Assembly: GCA_015059965.1 (NCBI GenBank)
Contig: SUZM01000003.1
Location: forward strand, 34,764 to 98,763
DNA: 64,000 bases
Source: Rikenellaceae bacterium
GTDB lineage: Bacteria > Bacteroidota > Bacteroidia > Bacteroidales > Rikenellaceae
Reading direction: 5' to 3'
This document shows, one piece after another, positions 26,828-35,759 of this stretch (its first letter is position 1; each line of letters opens with the position of its first letter). The notes beneath the pieces were generated by a model that did no database searches, was not told the DNA's origin, and saw only the letters and a program-made list of their open reading frames with translations. A program made the position numbers and the translations under genes.

Positions 26828-27313
26828 ATGGCTTATAAATTCAGAATCGGACACGGATATGATGTCCATGCCCTGGCCCCGGGGCTGGCTCTTTGGTTGG
26901 GGGGCGTAAAGATTGAGCATGAGAAGGGTTGCGTGGCCCACTCGGATGGCGATGTGGTGATCCACGCCATCTGCGATGCCCTGCTTGGGGCGGCAGCCTT
27001 AGGCGATATCGGCAAGCTCTTTCCCGATACCTCGGCCGAATTTAAGGGGATCGACTCGAAGATTCTGCTGACCCGAGTTGTCGAGGCCTTGACCGAAAAG
27101 GGGTATAGGGTAGGCAATGTGGATTGTACGATTGCCATGCAACGTCCGAAGCTGCGCCCTCATATCGAGCAGATGCGCGAAACGCTGGCTCGGGTGATGG
27201 GTGTGGAGGTGGAGTCGGTATCGGTCAAGGCCACCACTACCGAACGTCTCGGCTTCGAGGGCCGCGAGGAGGGGGTCTCGACCCACGCCGTCGCCCTGAT
27301 CTGGCGCGAGTAA
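26828..27313 (+). CDS. ispF: 2-C-methyl-D-erythritol 2,4-cyclodiphosphate synthase
   Basis: A protein of 161 aa, the usual length. RIGHGYDVH provides the metal-binding Asp and His, and AHSDGDVVIHAICDALLGAAALGDIGKLFPD the third ligand and the substrate loop; KATTTERLGF is the C-terminal signature. It closes the ring of CDP-methylerythritol phosphate in the non-mevalonate isoprenoid pathway as a cytosolic trimer. The frame opens at 26804, but the ATG at 26828 fits family length and the promoter. Confidence 0.97.
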   Translation: MAYKFRIGHGYDVHALAPGLALWLGGVKIEHEKGCVAHSDGDVVIHAICDALLGAAALGDIGKLFPDTSAEFKGIDSKILLTRVVEALTEKGYRVGNVDCTIAMQRPKLRPHIEQMRETLARVMGVEVESVSVKATTTERLGFEGREEGVSTHAVALIWRE

Positions 27314-27429
27314 ACCAATGATTTAAAGATAAAAAAGTAGAAAACTAAAAGTACAAAAACAACATAGAAAAAGATTAATCAGAACATATAGCAAAGCGAT
27401 ACGCATCGACTTTTCTTCTTACGGCCGAA

Positions 27430-27526
27430 AATTGGACACTTTCACCTGTAATGAGGAATTAAAGTTGATGCTCGTGCCTATTTTGGCGCGGGCATTTCCT
27501 TTATCTCATTACATGGGTCGTCCAAT
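27430..27526. repeat. Nested inverted repeat upstream of the small HTH gene
   Basis: Three concentric stems: attggac with gtccaat, tgtaatgag (27448-27456) with ctcattaca (27505-27513), and atgctcgtgcc with ggcgcgggcat. It could be a structured leader RNA, a terminator for ispF or a miniature mobile element. Confidence 0.6.
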
Positions 27527-27568
27527 ACCCCGGCTGTGGATAAAGCGATTTACCCGCGCCATTTTTTT

Positions 27569-27793
27569 ATGCCCGAACCCTCCATACATATCGGAAAACT
27601 GATTGAGACCGAACTCCGGCGTCAAGAGCGAAGCGTGAGTTGGTTTGCTCGCAACCTCTATTGCGAGCGAGCCAATATCTATAACATCTTTAAGCGTCAA
27701 AGCATTGACACCGAGCTGCTGATGCGTATATCCCGTCTGCTCAAACACAATTTTTTTAACTACTACTACCGCCACCTTGAAAAGTATGAATAA
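27569..27793 (+). CDS. Small XRE-like helix-turn-helix protein
   Basis: A protein of 74 aa (a start at 27536 would add 11 residues). The sequence IHIGKLIETELRRQERSVSW, then FARNLYCERANIYNIFKR and SIDTELLMRISRLL, resembles small Bacteroidota XRE regulators that follow a helix-turn-helix pattern, with the recognition helix around RANIYNIF. It is probably a DNA-binding regulator; the target is unknown. It is preceded by a nested inverted repeat, and a lipoprotein gene starts 17 nt after its stop, so the two may be co-transcribed. Confidence 0.75.
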   Translation: MPEPSIHIGKLIETELRRQERSVSWFARNLYCERANIYNIFKRQSIDTELLMRISRLLKHNFFNYYYRHLEKYE

Positions 27794-27810
27794 CCTAAAA
27801 TCTATTGACT

Positions 27811-28698
27811 ATGTACTTGCAACTGTTCCGCCTTCTCCTTTTGGGGGCCTTTCTTCTTGCATCAGAAGGATGCAGAAATGGAGATGATCTTACCCAGCCA
27901 ACTCCGGGGGAAGAGGATTCATCCGACCCTATCCAATTGATCCCCTTAGCCGCTCCCGTGTTGTATCTTGTCGAGGAGTCGCTTACGCCCGACGGCTTTA
28001 CGCTTCGTTGGGAGCCCGAGCCTCACGCTGCCGGTTATAACTACCTGATCAATCGTCAGCAGGAGTCGATGCTCCCTTCCGATGGGATTCCGATACAGGA
28101 GTCGGTCCTAAAATTGAGCGGTCTGAAGGCTGCCACCTCATATAGGGTCTCTGTGTGCGCAGAACCTCACAATACGATACTCTATGCCCGTTCACCTTGG
28201 TCTGAAATCGAGGTGCAGACGGCAGTAGATTCTTCACTTTATCCCGATTGGCCAGATGAACCCGGGCGCCCCGAGGTGCCGATAGAGCCGGGTGAAGAGG
28301 TCGATCTCTGTGTGGAGAATCTGTGTGGAGCCTGGCAACTTTATAATTGGTCGCCATCGGACAGATTCCCGGGCTCAAATACCGATATATATATGTGCTT
28401 TACAATGGAGGGGACCTTCGAACTCTATCAAAAGAATGTCAATGTTACGGGTGTGGTACTCTATTGTGGGGATTACACACTTGATCCGGCAACTCGTACC
28501 ATTCGAGGCACATATGAGGATGGTGTGCCATGGGCAAATTCGTATTGGATAGAGACCCTTTACGAACTTATGATCCGATGGCAGGCAGGGGAGGAGTTCT
28601 CGGAGTATCTGCGCATTCCAGAGGTTCCTCAGCAGATCCGGGAGTTGGCTCAACCGGCAGCCGATACGCGAAGCTGCTCTTCGGGCGGTGTCTTGTAG
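27811..28698 (+). CDS. Lipoprotein with fibronectin type III-like domain
   Basis: A protein of 295 aa. Lipobox LASEGC gives Cys21. Residues about 45-140 look like a fibronectin type III module (SLTPDGFTLRWEPEPHAAGYNYLINR and GLKAATSYRVSVCAE). Residues about 175-270 resemble the short lipocalin-like domains of Bacteroidota lipoproteins (LCGAWQLYNW). No catalytic motif is seen. Codon use is less G/C-rich than the chromosome, as in the two genes that follow. Function unknown; a surface or periplasmic binding role is likely. Confidence 0.7.
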   Translation: MYLQLFRLLLLGAFLLASEGCRNGDDLTQPTPGEEDSSDPIQLIPLAAPVLYLVEESLTPDGFTLRWEPEPHAAGYNYLINRQQESMLPSDGIPIQESVLKLSGLKAATSYRVSVCAEPHNTILYARSPWSEIEVQTAVDSSLYPDWPDEPGRPEVPIEPGEEVDLCVENLCGAWQLYNWSPSDRFPGSNTDIYMCFTMEGTFELYQKNVNVTGVVLYCGDYTLDPATRTIRGTYEDGVPWANSYWIETLYELMIRWQAGEEFSEYLRIPEVPQQIRELAQPAADTRSCSSGGVL

Positions 28699-28778
28699 AA
28701 TGTGGGTGTAAATATTATGATACACTTGTGTATAAATTTATAGACATGCAAAATAGCCCTACTCTTTTGCTGAGGAGT

Positions 28779-28786
28779 TACCTTTG
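28779..28786 (+). promoter_or_regulatory. -7 box TACCTTTG
   Basis: Perfect TAnnTTTG, 38 nt before the ATG at 28824. Confidence 0.55.
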
Positions 28787-28823
28787 TGGTGATAAAAATT
28801 TCATTCACCTAAACTTTATTTTT

Positions 28824-29222
28824 ATGAAAACTTGGAAACTTTTAATGATGCTTTTTGCTTTGACCATCACGGGCCTGGCATTCACCGGATGCAGTGATGA
28901 TGAGGATGAAGCTGTGCAGCAGAGCCAAACCAACAGTCTTGTCGGTAAATGGAGACAAACCAACAGTAGTGGCACGGTAATCACGCTGACGTTTAATAGC
29001 AATCGAACCGGCAACTGCCACTACAAGTTCCCGAATGGTAATACCGAAACCGAAAAATTCGAGTATCAGTATATTCCCATTGATCTCTATTTGCGAGTAA
29101 TTGGCGATTGTCAGCTGGAGGGAGACTATGACGTAACGATTACGGCAACCAAACTTCGCCTCGGATTCTACGACTACGAGTACGGCGCAAGCAACTACTA
29201 CGAATTTACGCGTGTTCAGTAA
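28824..29222 (+). CDS. Small lipocalin-like lipoprotein
   Basis: A protein of 132 aa with lipobox LAFTGC (Cys23), then SDDEDEAVQQ, an acidic stretch typical of surface-exposed Bacteroidota lipoproteins. The rest (SLVGKWRQTNSSGTVITLTF, then EFTRVQ at the end) looks like a single lipocalin-like beta domain. Start chosen at 28824 because the longer frame has no signal peptide. Function unknown. A barrel-protein gene follows 61 nt later. Confidence 0.75.
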   Translation: MKTWKLLMMLFALTITGLAFTGCSDDEDEAVQQSQTNSLVGKWRQTNSSGTVITLTFNSNRTGNCHYKFPNGNTETEKFEYQYIPIDLYLRVIGDCQLEGDYDVTITATKLRLGFYDYEYGASNYYEFTRVQ

Positions 29223-29283
29223 GTGATTTTCAGCATAGCTGATGGGAACAATCAAGTGTTAATTTTATAAAAACAACAGAATT

Positions 29284-29955
29284 ATGGTTAAAAAATTACT
29301 CTTTACCTCACTTTTGCTTTTGTGTAGCGTAGCTGTATTTGCTGCCGAAGGAGAGCCGAAAGAAGAGAAGAAGAATGCGCTGGTGGTCTATGCCGGACCT
29401 CATTTCTCGATGGCTTCGATCAGTGGCGGCGGCGTTAATCCCAGTGCCAAGATCTCCTATACAGCAGGCCTTGCCTATGAGCGCAGTTTCAAAGGTGATT
29501 TTGGCGTAGTTGCCGGTCTCGAATTTACGGAGAAGGGTACCAACGACTTCCTCTTTGTGGATGGTCGCACCGATGATTACACTTTGCAATATCTTCAGCT
29601 GAACCTTGCCCTTAAGTATAGCAAAGAGTTTTGGGGAATCAAAGGTTTTGGTCAGCTGGGTCCCTATGTGGCCTACGGTATGGGTGGCGACTGCTCGATT
29701 GGTGGTTATGATATGGAGAAGGGTTCATTTGATGATCTATCCATCAGAGATGGCGGTATCTACATAGATGGCGGAGCGGGTTTCAGTAAGTTCGATGCCG
29801 GTATTCGCGTGGCAATCGGTGTGGAGTTCTACAACGTGCGCATTACAGCGGGCTATCAGCGAGGTTTTGTGAATATTGCCGATGAGAATCTGATCTCTAA
29901 CAAGTACCGTAATCAGGGACTCTTCGTTACTGCCGGCTACGCGTTCAAATTCTAA
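29284..29955 (+). CDS. Outer-membrane beta-barrel (PorT-like) protein
   Basis: A protein of 223 aa with signal peptide (about 1-20, ending VFAAEG). Alternating strands, Gly/Tyr-rich turns (GLAYERSFKGDFGVVAGLEF) and the final strand GLFVTAGYAFKF with a C-terminal Phe indicate an eight-stranded-type barrel (OMP_b-brl). Specific function unknown. A strong terminator follows. Confidence 0.85.
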   Translation: MVKKLLFTSLLLLCSVAVFAAEGEPKEEKKNALVVYAGPHFSMASISGGGVNPSAKISYTAGLAYERSFKGDFGVVAGLEFTEKGTNDFLFVDGRTDDYTLQYLQLNLALKYSKEFWGIKGFGQLGPYVAYGMGGDCSIGGYDMEKGSFDDLSIRDGGIYIDGGAGFSKFDAGIRVAIGVEFYNVRITAGYQRGFVNIADENLISNKYRNQGLFVTAGYAFKF

Positions 29956-29973
29956 AACTGCTATCACGCGAAT

Positions 29974-30003
29974 AAAAATCCGCCCTCAAGGCGGATTTTT
30001 TTG
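29974..30003 (+). terminator. Rho-independent terminator
   Basis: Arms aaaaatccgcc and ggcggattttt around a 5-nt loop, followed by T residues, 19 nt after the barrel gene. Confidence 0.92.
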
Positions 30004-30024
30004 TGCTTTGTGGTAAAATATTCG

Positions 30025-30032
30025 TATATTTG
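30025..30032 (+). promoter_or_regulatory. -7 box TATATTTG for pepD
   Basis: Perfect TAnnTTTG, 48 nt before the ATG at 30080. Confidence 0.55.
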
Positions 30033-30079
30033 TTAGTTGAAAACATAAATAAAAACTAAAACTAATAACTAATAGAAAT

Positions 30080-31531
30080 ATGTCAGCAATTACGAAATTG
30101 GATCCCCAGCTCGTTTGGGAGCAGTTTGATGCCATTACGCGCGTGCCGCGCCCCTCGAAGAAGGAGGGTAAGATTCACGATTTTCTGGTCGCCTGGGCCA
30201 AGGAGCATGGCTTCGACTACCAGACCGACAAGATCGGTAACGTGGTGATTCGCAAGCCCGCCACCCCGGGCTATGAGAGCCATCCCGCCGTGATCCTCCA
30301 GTCGCATATGGATATGGTCTGTGAGAAGAATTCGGATGTGGAGTTCGACTTTGAGAATGATCCCATTCGCACCCGTATCGACGGCGAGTGGGTCAAGGCC
30401 GAGGGGACGACCCTGGGTGCCGACTGCGGCATCGGTATGGCCGCAGCGATGGCCGCCCTGCTCGACAACTCCCTTCAGCATCCCGCCCTGGAGGCCCTCT
30501 TCACCGTGGACGAGGAGACCGGTCTCACGGGTGCCTTCGAGCTTGGTGAGGGGATGCTTACCGGCAAGTATCTGCTTAACCTCGACTCGGAGGATGAGGG
30601 CGAGCTCTTCATCGGCTGTGCCGGAGGTGTCGATACGATTGCCACGTTCCACTTCACCACTGCCCCCGCGCCCCGCAACTATGCCTATTTCCGTGTCGAT
30701 GTGGGCGATCTGTTGGGCGGACACTCGGGCGATGATATCGACAAGGGCCATGCCAACGCCAACAAGATCGTGGCCCGCCTCCTCTGGGAGGGCATGCAGA
30801 GTTGCAACCTGCGCCTGAGCTACTTCGACGGTGGCAACCTCCGCAACGCCATTCCGCGCGAGGCTTACGCCATCTTTGGCGTACCCGCGGAGTACAAGAA
30901 CGACTTTGTGAAGCGCTACAACCTCTTTGCTGCCGATGTGAAGCAGGAGTTCAAGCACACGGAGCCCAACCTTCGCATGGCCCTGAGCGAGATGCCGGCC
31001 GTGGATACGCTCATCGACGAGAAGAGCCAGTTCGGACTCATCTACTCGCTCGTGGGTGTGCCCAACGGTGTGATTGCCATGTCGTTTGCTGTGAAGGGGC
31101 TGGTGGAGACCTCCACGAACCTCGCCTCCGTAAAGTTTGAGGGGATGGATAAGATTGTGGTAACCACCTCGCAGCGTTCGTCGGTGGAGAGCGCCAAGAC
31201 CTATGTGCTGCAGATGGTGGAGTCGGTCTTCACCCTTGCCGGGGCCGACGTCGCCCATTCGGACGGCTATCCCGGCTGGGCTCCCAACCCCGACTCGGAG
31301 CTGCTGCACCTTACCGTCGAGAGCTACCGCGACCTCTTCCACACCGAGCCCAAGGTGCGAGCTATTCATGCCGGCCTTGAGTGTGGCCTCTTCCTCGAGA
31401 AGTATCCCGAACTCGATATGGTTTCGTTCGGTCCCACCCTGCGCGGCGTTCACTCGCCCGATGAGCGTCTGGAGATCTCTACCGTTCGCAAGTTTTGGGA
31501 TTTGATGGTGGAGGTACTTAAGCGCCTGTAA
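30080..31531 (+). CDS. pepD: Aminoacyl-histidine dipeptidase (beta-Ala-His dipeptidase)
   Basis: A protein of 483 aa, the normal size for M20C PepD. Metal-binding motifs include QSHMDMVCEK (about 76-85), GTTLGADCGIG, TVDEETGLTGA with the catalytic Glu-Glu pair, and the C-terminal LRGVHSPDERL with its His ligand. It hydrolyses Xaa-His and other dipeptides in the cytosol with zinc. The monocistronic gene has its own promoter; a stop-codon repeat begins 1 nt after its stop. Confidence 0.95.
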   Translation: MSAITKLDPQLVWEQFDAITRVPRPSKKEGKIHDFLVAWAKEHGFDYQTDKIGNVVIRKPATPGYESHPAVILQSHMDMVCEKNSDVEFDFENDPIRTRIDGEWVKAEGTTLGADCGIGMAAAMAALLDNSLQHPALEALFTVDEETGLTGAFELGEGMLTGKYLLNLDSEDEGELFIGCAGGVDTIATFHFTTAPAPRNYAYFRVDVGDLLGGHSGDDIDKGHANANKIVARLLWEGMQSCNLRLSYFDGGNLRNAIPREAYAIFGVPAEYKNDFVKRYNLFAADVKQEFKHTEPNLRMALSEMPAVDTLIDEKSQFGLIYSLVGVPNGVIAMSFAVKGLVETSTNLASVKFEGMDKIVVTTSQRSSVESAKTYVLQMVESVFTLAGADVAHSDGYPGWAPNPDSELLHLTVESYRDLFHTEPKVRAIHAGLECGLFLEKYPELDMVSFGPTLRGVHSPDERLEISTVRKFWDLMVEVLKRL

Positions 31532-31655
31532 TTTTTGATTTTATAGGGCATCTTTTGCACCGCCTTGCTTGGGCCGAATGGGCAGTACGACAAGTACAGC
31601 CCATCCGGCCCAATCTTCGTTGGCACAAAATCTGCTCCTCTAACTGCGTCCCCAG
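31532..31655 (+). repeat. Palindromic stop-codon repeat, copy D
   Basis: Left end tttttgattttataggg directly after the pepD stop. Hairpin at 31569-31613: left arm ttgggccgaatgggcagtac, right arm gtacagcccatccggcccaa. The right end reads tgctcctctaactgcg, so the outer terminal repeat is broken. Confidence 0.85.
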
Positions 31656-31696
31656 CCGAGCGCAAAGCGTAAGGCTGAAAGCCTAACCCAAAAAGA

Positions 31697-31738
31697 AGAT
31701 TGGGCCTGCAAATTTACTTGCAAGGCCAATCTTTTTTT
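31697..31738 (+). terminator. Probable terminator of pepD
   Basis: Arms agattgggcctgcaa and ttgcaaggccaatct (two mismatches) followed by seven T residues. Confidence 0.65.
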
Positions 31739-31749
31739 AGGTTATCCCC

Positions 31750-31991
31750 TTGGGGGTCGCTTTGCCGAGGCGCCAGAGTAGAAACGGCGCAAAAAGTTGC
31801 CAACGGCAACGCGCCGTAAAATCAAAAATGTGGGGTGCTGCTGAAAGTTAAAAGTGGCGTTACGCCACCCCCTTGGGGGTCGCTTTGCCGAGGCGCCAGA
31901 GTAGAAACGGCGCAAAAAGTTGCCAACGGCAACGCGCCGTAAAATACAAAAATGTGGGGTGCTGATGAACCTTAAACGTTCCGCTACGCCA
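31750..31991. repeat. Two tandem 123-bp repeat units
   Basis: Units start at 31750 and 31873 and share ttgggggtcgctttgccgag, aaacggcgcaaaaagttgcc, aacgcgccgtaaaat and gtggggtgctg. Part of the unit occurs inside the stop-codon repeat at 3228-3293, and a diverged fragment follows the one at 58377. Confidence 0.85.
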
Positions 31992-32012
31992 CCTTTTTCA
32001 CCGGAGCCCCAC

Positions 32013-32573
32013 TTAATAGAGCTGTGAGATCGTGCCGGTGTATTGCACGGCGTTGTACCAGGGGTTGCTTACCGTGAGGATCACCCCGCCGATCTTGGTT
32101 GAGATGTCGAACGAGAAGGTGTAGGTCGAGGCCGAGAAGAGCGAGGTTTGGAAGGTTACGTTCCACCCTTCGGCGGTCTGTTCGGCGACATAGTGGTCCA
32201 CCGAGGGGACCGTGTAGTTCAGGATCGTGAGGTAGTAGGGGGGCACATAGCCTTTGATGTAGGGCAGGCAGATATCAACCGTGGCATCCCAGATGCCGAC
32301 CGTGAAGTGCGGATTCGAGAGGATGCGCATCGTACCTGCGGGCATCTGCTGCATGGTCTGGGGGTTAAACTCCCAGTTGCGCGACAAGATGAGCGAGTCG
32401 ATGAACTTCTCGTACTTTTCAAGTCGTTCGGCCCGCCGTTTTTCGCGTACCTCGCGCCGCTCCTCCTTGGCCGAGGGGTCGCGTTTGGGCATTGAGCCGT
32501 TCGGGCCTTCGATTACGGCAAAGGCGACTACACCTGCCAGCAGGAGTGCCAAAAGAAGTAGATACTTTTTCAT
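32013..32573 (-). CDS. DUF4251 domain-containing exported protein
   Basis: A protein of 186 aa with signal peptide (MKKYLLLLALLLAGVVAFAV), a strongly basic/acidic helix (about 30-58, KEERREVREKRRAERLEKYE), and the DUF4251 beta domain (FIDSLILSRNWEFNPQTMQQ at its start; YTGTISQLY at the end). DUF4251 proteins are periplasmic or outer-membrane-associated in Bacteroidota and of unknown role. It is monocistronic and convergent with pepD. Confidence 0.86.
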   Translation of the reverse strand: MKKYLLLLALLLAGVVAFAVIEGPNGSMPKRDPSAKEERREVREKRRAERLEKYEKFIDSLILSRNWEFNPQTMQQMPAGTMRILSNPHFTVGIWDATVDICLPYIKGYVPPYYLTILNYTVPSVDHYVAEQTAEGWNVTFQTSLFSASTYTFSFDISTKIGGVILTVSNPWYNAVQYTGTISQLY

Positions 32574-32777
32574 AAGCTTTCAAGGATTGGTTACACTCCC
32601 TCCCAGAAAGCAAGAATAGTACCAATTGAAAATTGGAAATGAGGGATATCGGAAATATTTGTAGGGAAGACACCTTCGCTGCATCATTGCGGGCGAATGA
32701 GATGAGCCGGGCCATCTTTTCATCAGCGGTTGGGAATGAGATGAAGTAAAAAAACTCCTCTCACCTGATAGCGACTC

Positions 32778-35609
32778 TTAACGCTTTATACCGATTCCCA
32801 ATTTCTGCAAAAACTCGCCGGTATGGCTGCCCGGGGTTTGTGCAACCTCGCTCGGGGTGCCGACGGCTACGATGCGGCCCCCCTCACGTCCCCCTTCGGG
32901 GCCGATGTCGATCAGGTGGTCGGCCACCTTGATCACATCGAGGTTGTGCTCGATCACAATCACCGTATTGCCCCGATCCACCAATTTGGCCAGCACCTCG
33001 AGCAGTTGGCGGATATCCTCGAAATGGAGGCCCGTGGTGGGTTCGTCAAGGATGTAGAGCGTGCGGCCCGTGTCGCGTTTCGAGAGCTCGGCCGAGAGTT
33101 TGATGCGTTGGCATTCGCCGCCCGACAGGGTGGTGCAGGGTTGTCCGAGGGTGAGGTAGCCGAGGCCCACCTCCTGGATGGCCTTGAGCTTTTGATGGAT
33201 GGCGGGAATGTGCTCGAAGAACTCCACGGCCAGATTGACCGTCATGTTGAGCACATCGTCGATCGACTTGCCCTTGTACTTAACCTCTAAGGTCTCGCGA
33301 TTGTAGCGGTGGCCGCCGCAGGCCTTGCAGCGCACATAGACATCGGGCAGGAAGTTCATCTCGATGGTCTGCACGCCGGCTCCGCGGCACTCCTCACAGC
33401 GGCCCCCCTTGACATTGAAGGAGAAGCGCCCCGCCTTGAAGCCGCGAATCTGGGCATCGGGGGTCTGCTCGAAGAGTTTTCGGATATCCGAGAAGACATT
33501 GGAGTAGGTGGCAGGGTTGCTGCGCGGGGTACGGCCGATGGGCGACTGATCGACCACGACCAGTTTGTCGATATGCTCTACCCCCTCGATCTTGTCGTAG
33601 GGCAGCACGGGATCGAGCGAGCGATAGAGCTTGCGGCTCAGGATCGGTCGCAGTGTGCCGTTGATGAGTGACGACTTGCCCGATCCGCTGACTCCGGTCA
33701 CACAGATCAGCTTGCCCAGCGGAAACTCGACATCCACCCCTTGGAGGTTGTTGCCGCGGGCCCCGCAGAGGCGCAGCACCTCGCCACTTCCGGGGCGGAG
33801 GCTTTTTGGCAGTTCTATTCGGCGGCGCCCGGTGAGGTAGTCGGCCGTAATGGTGTCGCTTTTTAGGATCTCGTCAAAGGTGCCGGCAGCCACAATTCGT
33901 CCGCCACGCCGTCCGGCCAGCGGTCCGACATCGACGATGTAGTCGGCCGAGCGCATCATATCTTCATCATGCTCCACGACGATCACCGAGTTGCCGGCAT
34001 CGCGCAGCTCGCTGAGGCTGTGAATGAGGCGTTGGTTGTCGCGTTGGTGGAGGCCGATGGAGGGTTCGTCGAGGATGTAGAGGACATTGACCAGCTTCGA
34101 GCCGATCTGTGTAGCCAAGCGGATACGCTGGCTCTCGCCACCCGACAGGGTGCGTGAGGCTCGGCTCAGCGAGAGGTAGCCCAGCCCCACCTCCACCAGA
34201 AAGCGCAGCCGTTCGCGAATCTCCTTCAGGATCTCGCCGGCAATGGCCTGCTCGCGCTTCGTCATCTGCTCTTCGACTCCGGCTATCCATTGCGAGAAGT
34301 CGAGGATCGAGAGGGCCGAGACCTCGGCGATATTCTTCCCGGCCACCCGAAATTGCAGGGCCTCCTTTTTCAGGCGTGCTCCGCCGCAGACCGAGCAGGG
34401 TTTGTAGACCAGGAACTGACCGCGCCACTTCTGGCCGCGCTTCGTCTCCTCCTCTTCGTTGCGCAGGATGTATTCGGCCACCCCCTCCCACGAGACGAGC
34501 TGAATGCCCGAGGAGTAGGAGAAGTCAGAGAAATCGACCGTCACGGGCTCCGAGTCGCCGTACAGAATGGCGTTCAGCGCCGCTTCGGAGAGGGTCTCTA
34601 TTGGGGCATCGAGCGTAAAATCGTAGCGGCGGCCCAGCTGCTCGAGGGTGGCAAACAGCAGGTTGGAACGCTGCTTGCCGAGAGGCTCCACACCTCCTTC
34701 GGCGAGCGAGAGTTTCGGATTGGGAATCAGCTTCTCCATATCGAATACCGCCTCCTCGCCCAATCCGTTGCAGTGGGGGCATGCCCCCTTGGGGGAGTTG
34801 AACGAGAAGGTGTGGGGGGCGGGATCCTCGAAGGCCACGCCCGTCGAGGGACACATCAGGTGCAGCGAATAGAAACGGGTTCCTTTCGTGCCGTAGTCGT
34901 AGACCGACATGGTCCCCTTGCCCTGGCGCAGGGTCTCTTTGAGTGAGGTCATCAGGCGATCGCGCACCTCTTCGGAGATCTGCAGGCGGTCCACCACCAG
35001 GTCGATCGTGTGAACCTTGTAGCGATCCAGGCGCATGCCGACCGAAAATTCTCGAATCTCGCCATCAATGCGGGCGTAGAGGTAGCCCTTCTTCATCAGG
35101 CTCTCGAACAATTCGCGGTAGTGGCCCTTGCGCCCCTGAACGATGGGGGCCATCAGGGCGATTTTGCGGCCGGCAAACCCTTCGAGGATCAGTTCGCAGA
35201 TCTGCTCGTCGGTGTAGTGGATCATCTCCTCGCCCGTGATGGGGGAGTAGGCCCGCGAAGCCCGCGCATAGAGCAGGCGCAGGAAGTCGTTGATCTCCGT
35301 AACGGTGCCCACGGTCGATCGTGGGTTCTTGTTGGTGGTCTTCTGTTCGATGGCAACCACGGGGCTGAGCCCTGTGATCTTATCCACATCGGGGCGCTCC
35401 ATCGAGCCGACAAATTGACGGGCATAGGTCGAGAGGGTCTCCATGTAGCGGCGCTGTCCCTCGGCATAGAGGGTGTCGAAGGCCAGCGACGATTTCCCCG
35501 ATCCCGAAAGCCCGGTAATCACGACCAGTTTGTTGCGCGGAATCTTAAGGTCGATATTTTTGAGGTTGTGTACCCTCGCTCCCTGTATTTCGATCTGATC
35601 CTCTTTCAT
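32778..35609 (-). CDS. uvrA: Excinuclease ABC subunit A
   Basis: A protein of 943 aa. Two ABC ATPase halves: the first P-loop GLSGSGKSS at 33-41 and the second GVSGSGKSS near 642; two LSGGE signatures; zinc-binding Cys motifs [10 protein letters not shown] and [19 protein letters not shown]. It recognises bulky DNA lesions and loads UvrB in nucleotide excision repair. Start at 35609 ([16 protein letters not shown]) rather than the upstream ATG five codons earlier. uvrB and uvrC are not in the window. Confidence 0.97.
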   Translation of the reverse strand: MKEDQIEIQGARVHNLKNIDLKIPRNKLVVITGLSGSGKSSLAFDTLYAEGQRRYMETLSTYARQFVGSMERPDVDKITGLSPVVAIEQKTTNKNPRSTVGTVTEINDFLRLLYARASRAYSPITGEEMIHYTDEQICELILEGFAGRKIALMAPIVQGRKGHYRELFESLMKKGYLYARIDGEIREFSVGMRLDRYKVHTIDLVVDRLQISEEVRDRLMTSLKETLRQGKGTMSVYDYGTKGTRFYSLHLMCPSTGVAFEDPAPHTFSFNSPKGACPHCNGLGEEAVFDMEKLIPNPKLSLAEGGVEPLGKQRSNLLFATLEQLGRRYDFTLDAPIETLSEAALNAILYGDSEPVTVDFSDFSYSSGIQLVSWEGVAEYILRNEEEETKRGQKWRGQFLVYKPCSVCGGARLKKEALQFRVAGKNIAEVSALSILDFSQWIAGVEEQMTKREQAIAGEILKEIRERLRFLVEVGLGYLSLSRASRTLSGGESQRIRLATQIGSKLVNVLYILDEPSIGLHQRDNQRLIHSLSELRDAGNSVIVVEHDEDMMRSADYIVDVGPLAGRRGGRIVAAGTFDEILKSDTITADYLTGRRRIELPKSLRPGSGEVLRLCGARGNNLQGVDVEFPLGKLICVTGVSGSGKSSLINGTLRPILSRKLYRSLDPVLPYDKIEGVEHIDKLVVVDQSPIGRTPRSNPATYSNVFSDIRKLFEQTPDAQIRGFKAGRFSFNVKGGRCEECRGAGVQTIEMNFLPDVYVRCKACGGHRYNRETLEVKYKGKSIDDVLNMTVNLAVEFFEHIPAIHQKLKAIQEVGLGYLTLGQPCTTLSGGECQRIKLSAELSKRDTGRTLYILDEPTTGLHFEDIRQLLEVLAKLVDRGNTVIVIEHNLDVIKVADHLIDIGPEGGREGGRIVAVGTPSEVAQTPGSHTGEFLQKLGIGIKR

Positions 35610-35759
35610 CGCATAAAAAATCAAGCCGGTAAAGATACAAATATTTCCAAGGATAAAAAAGGGATCTTCTATAAATTCATAAAAATTAAACTTTTTTAAG
35701 GGGGAGTGCCTGGCTCATTTACCCTTTGGCTTGGTTGCAGAGCCGGCACCTTTAACCCG

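Noticed and set aside
31656..31696. tRNA-like fold in the pepD downstream region
   Set aside because: The short agccgagcg and ggctgaaagcc hairpins do not extend to a cloverleaf and there is no anticodon arm or TTCRA loop.
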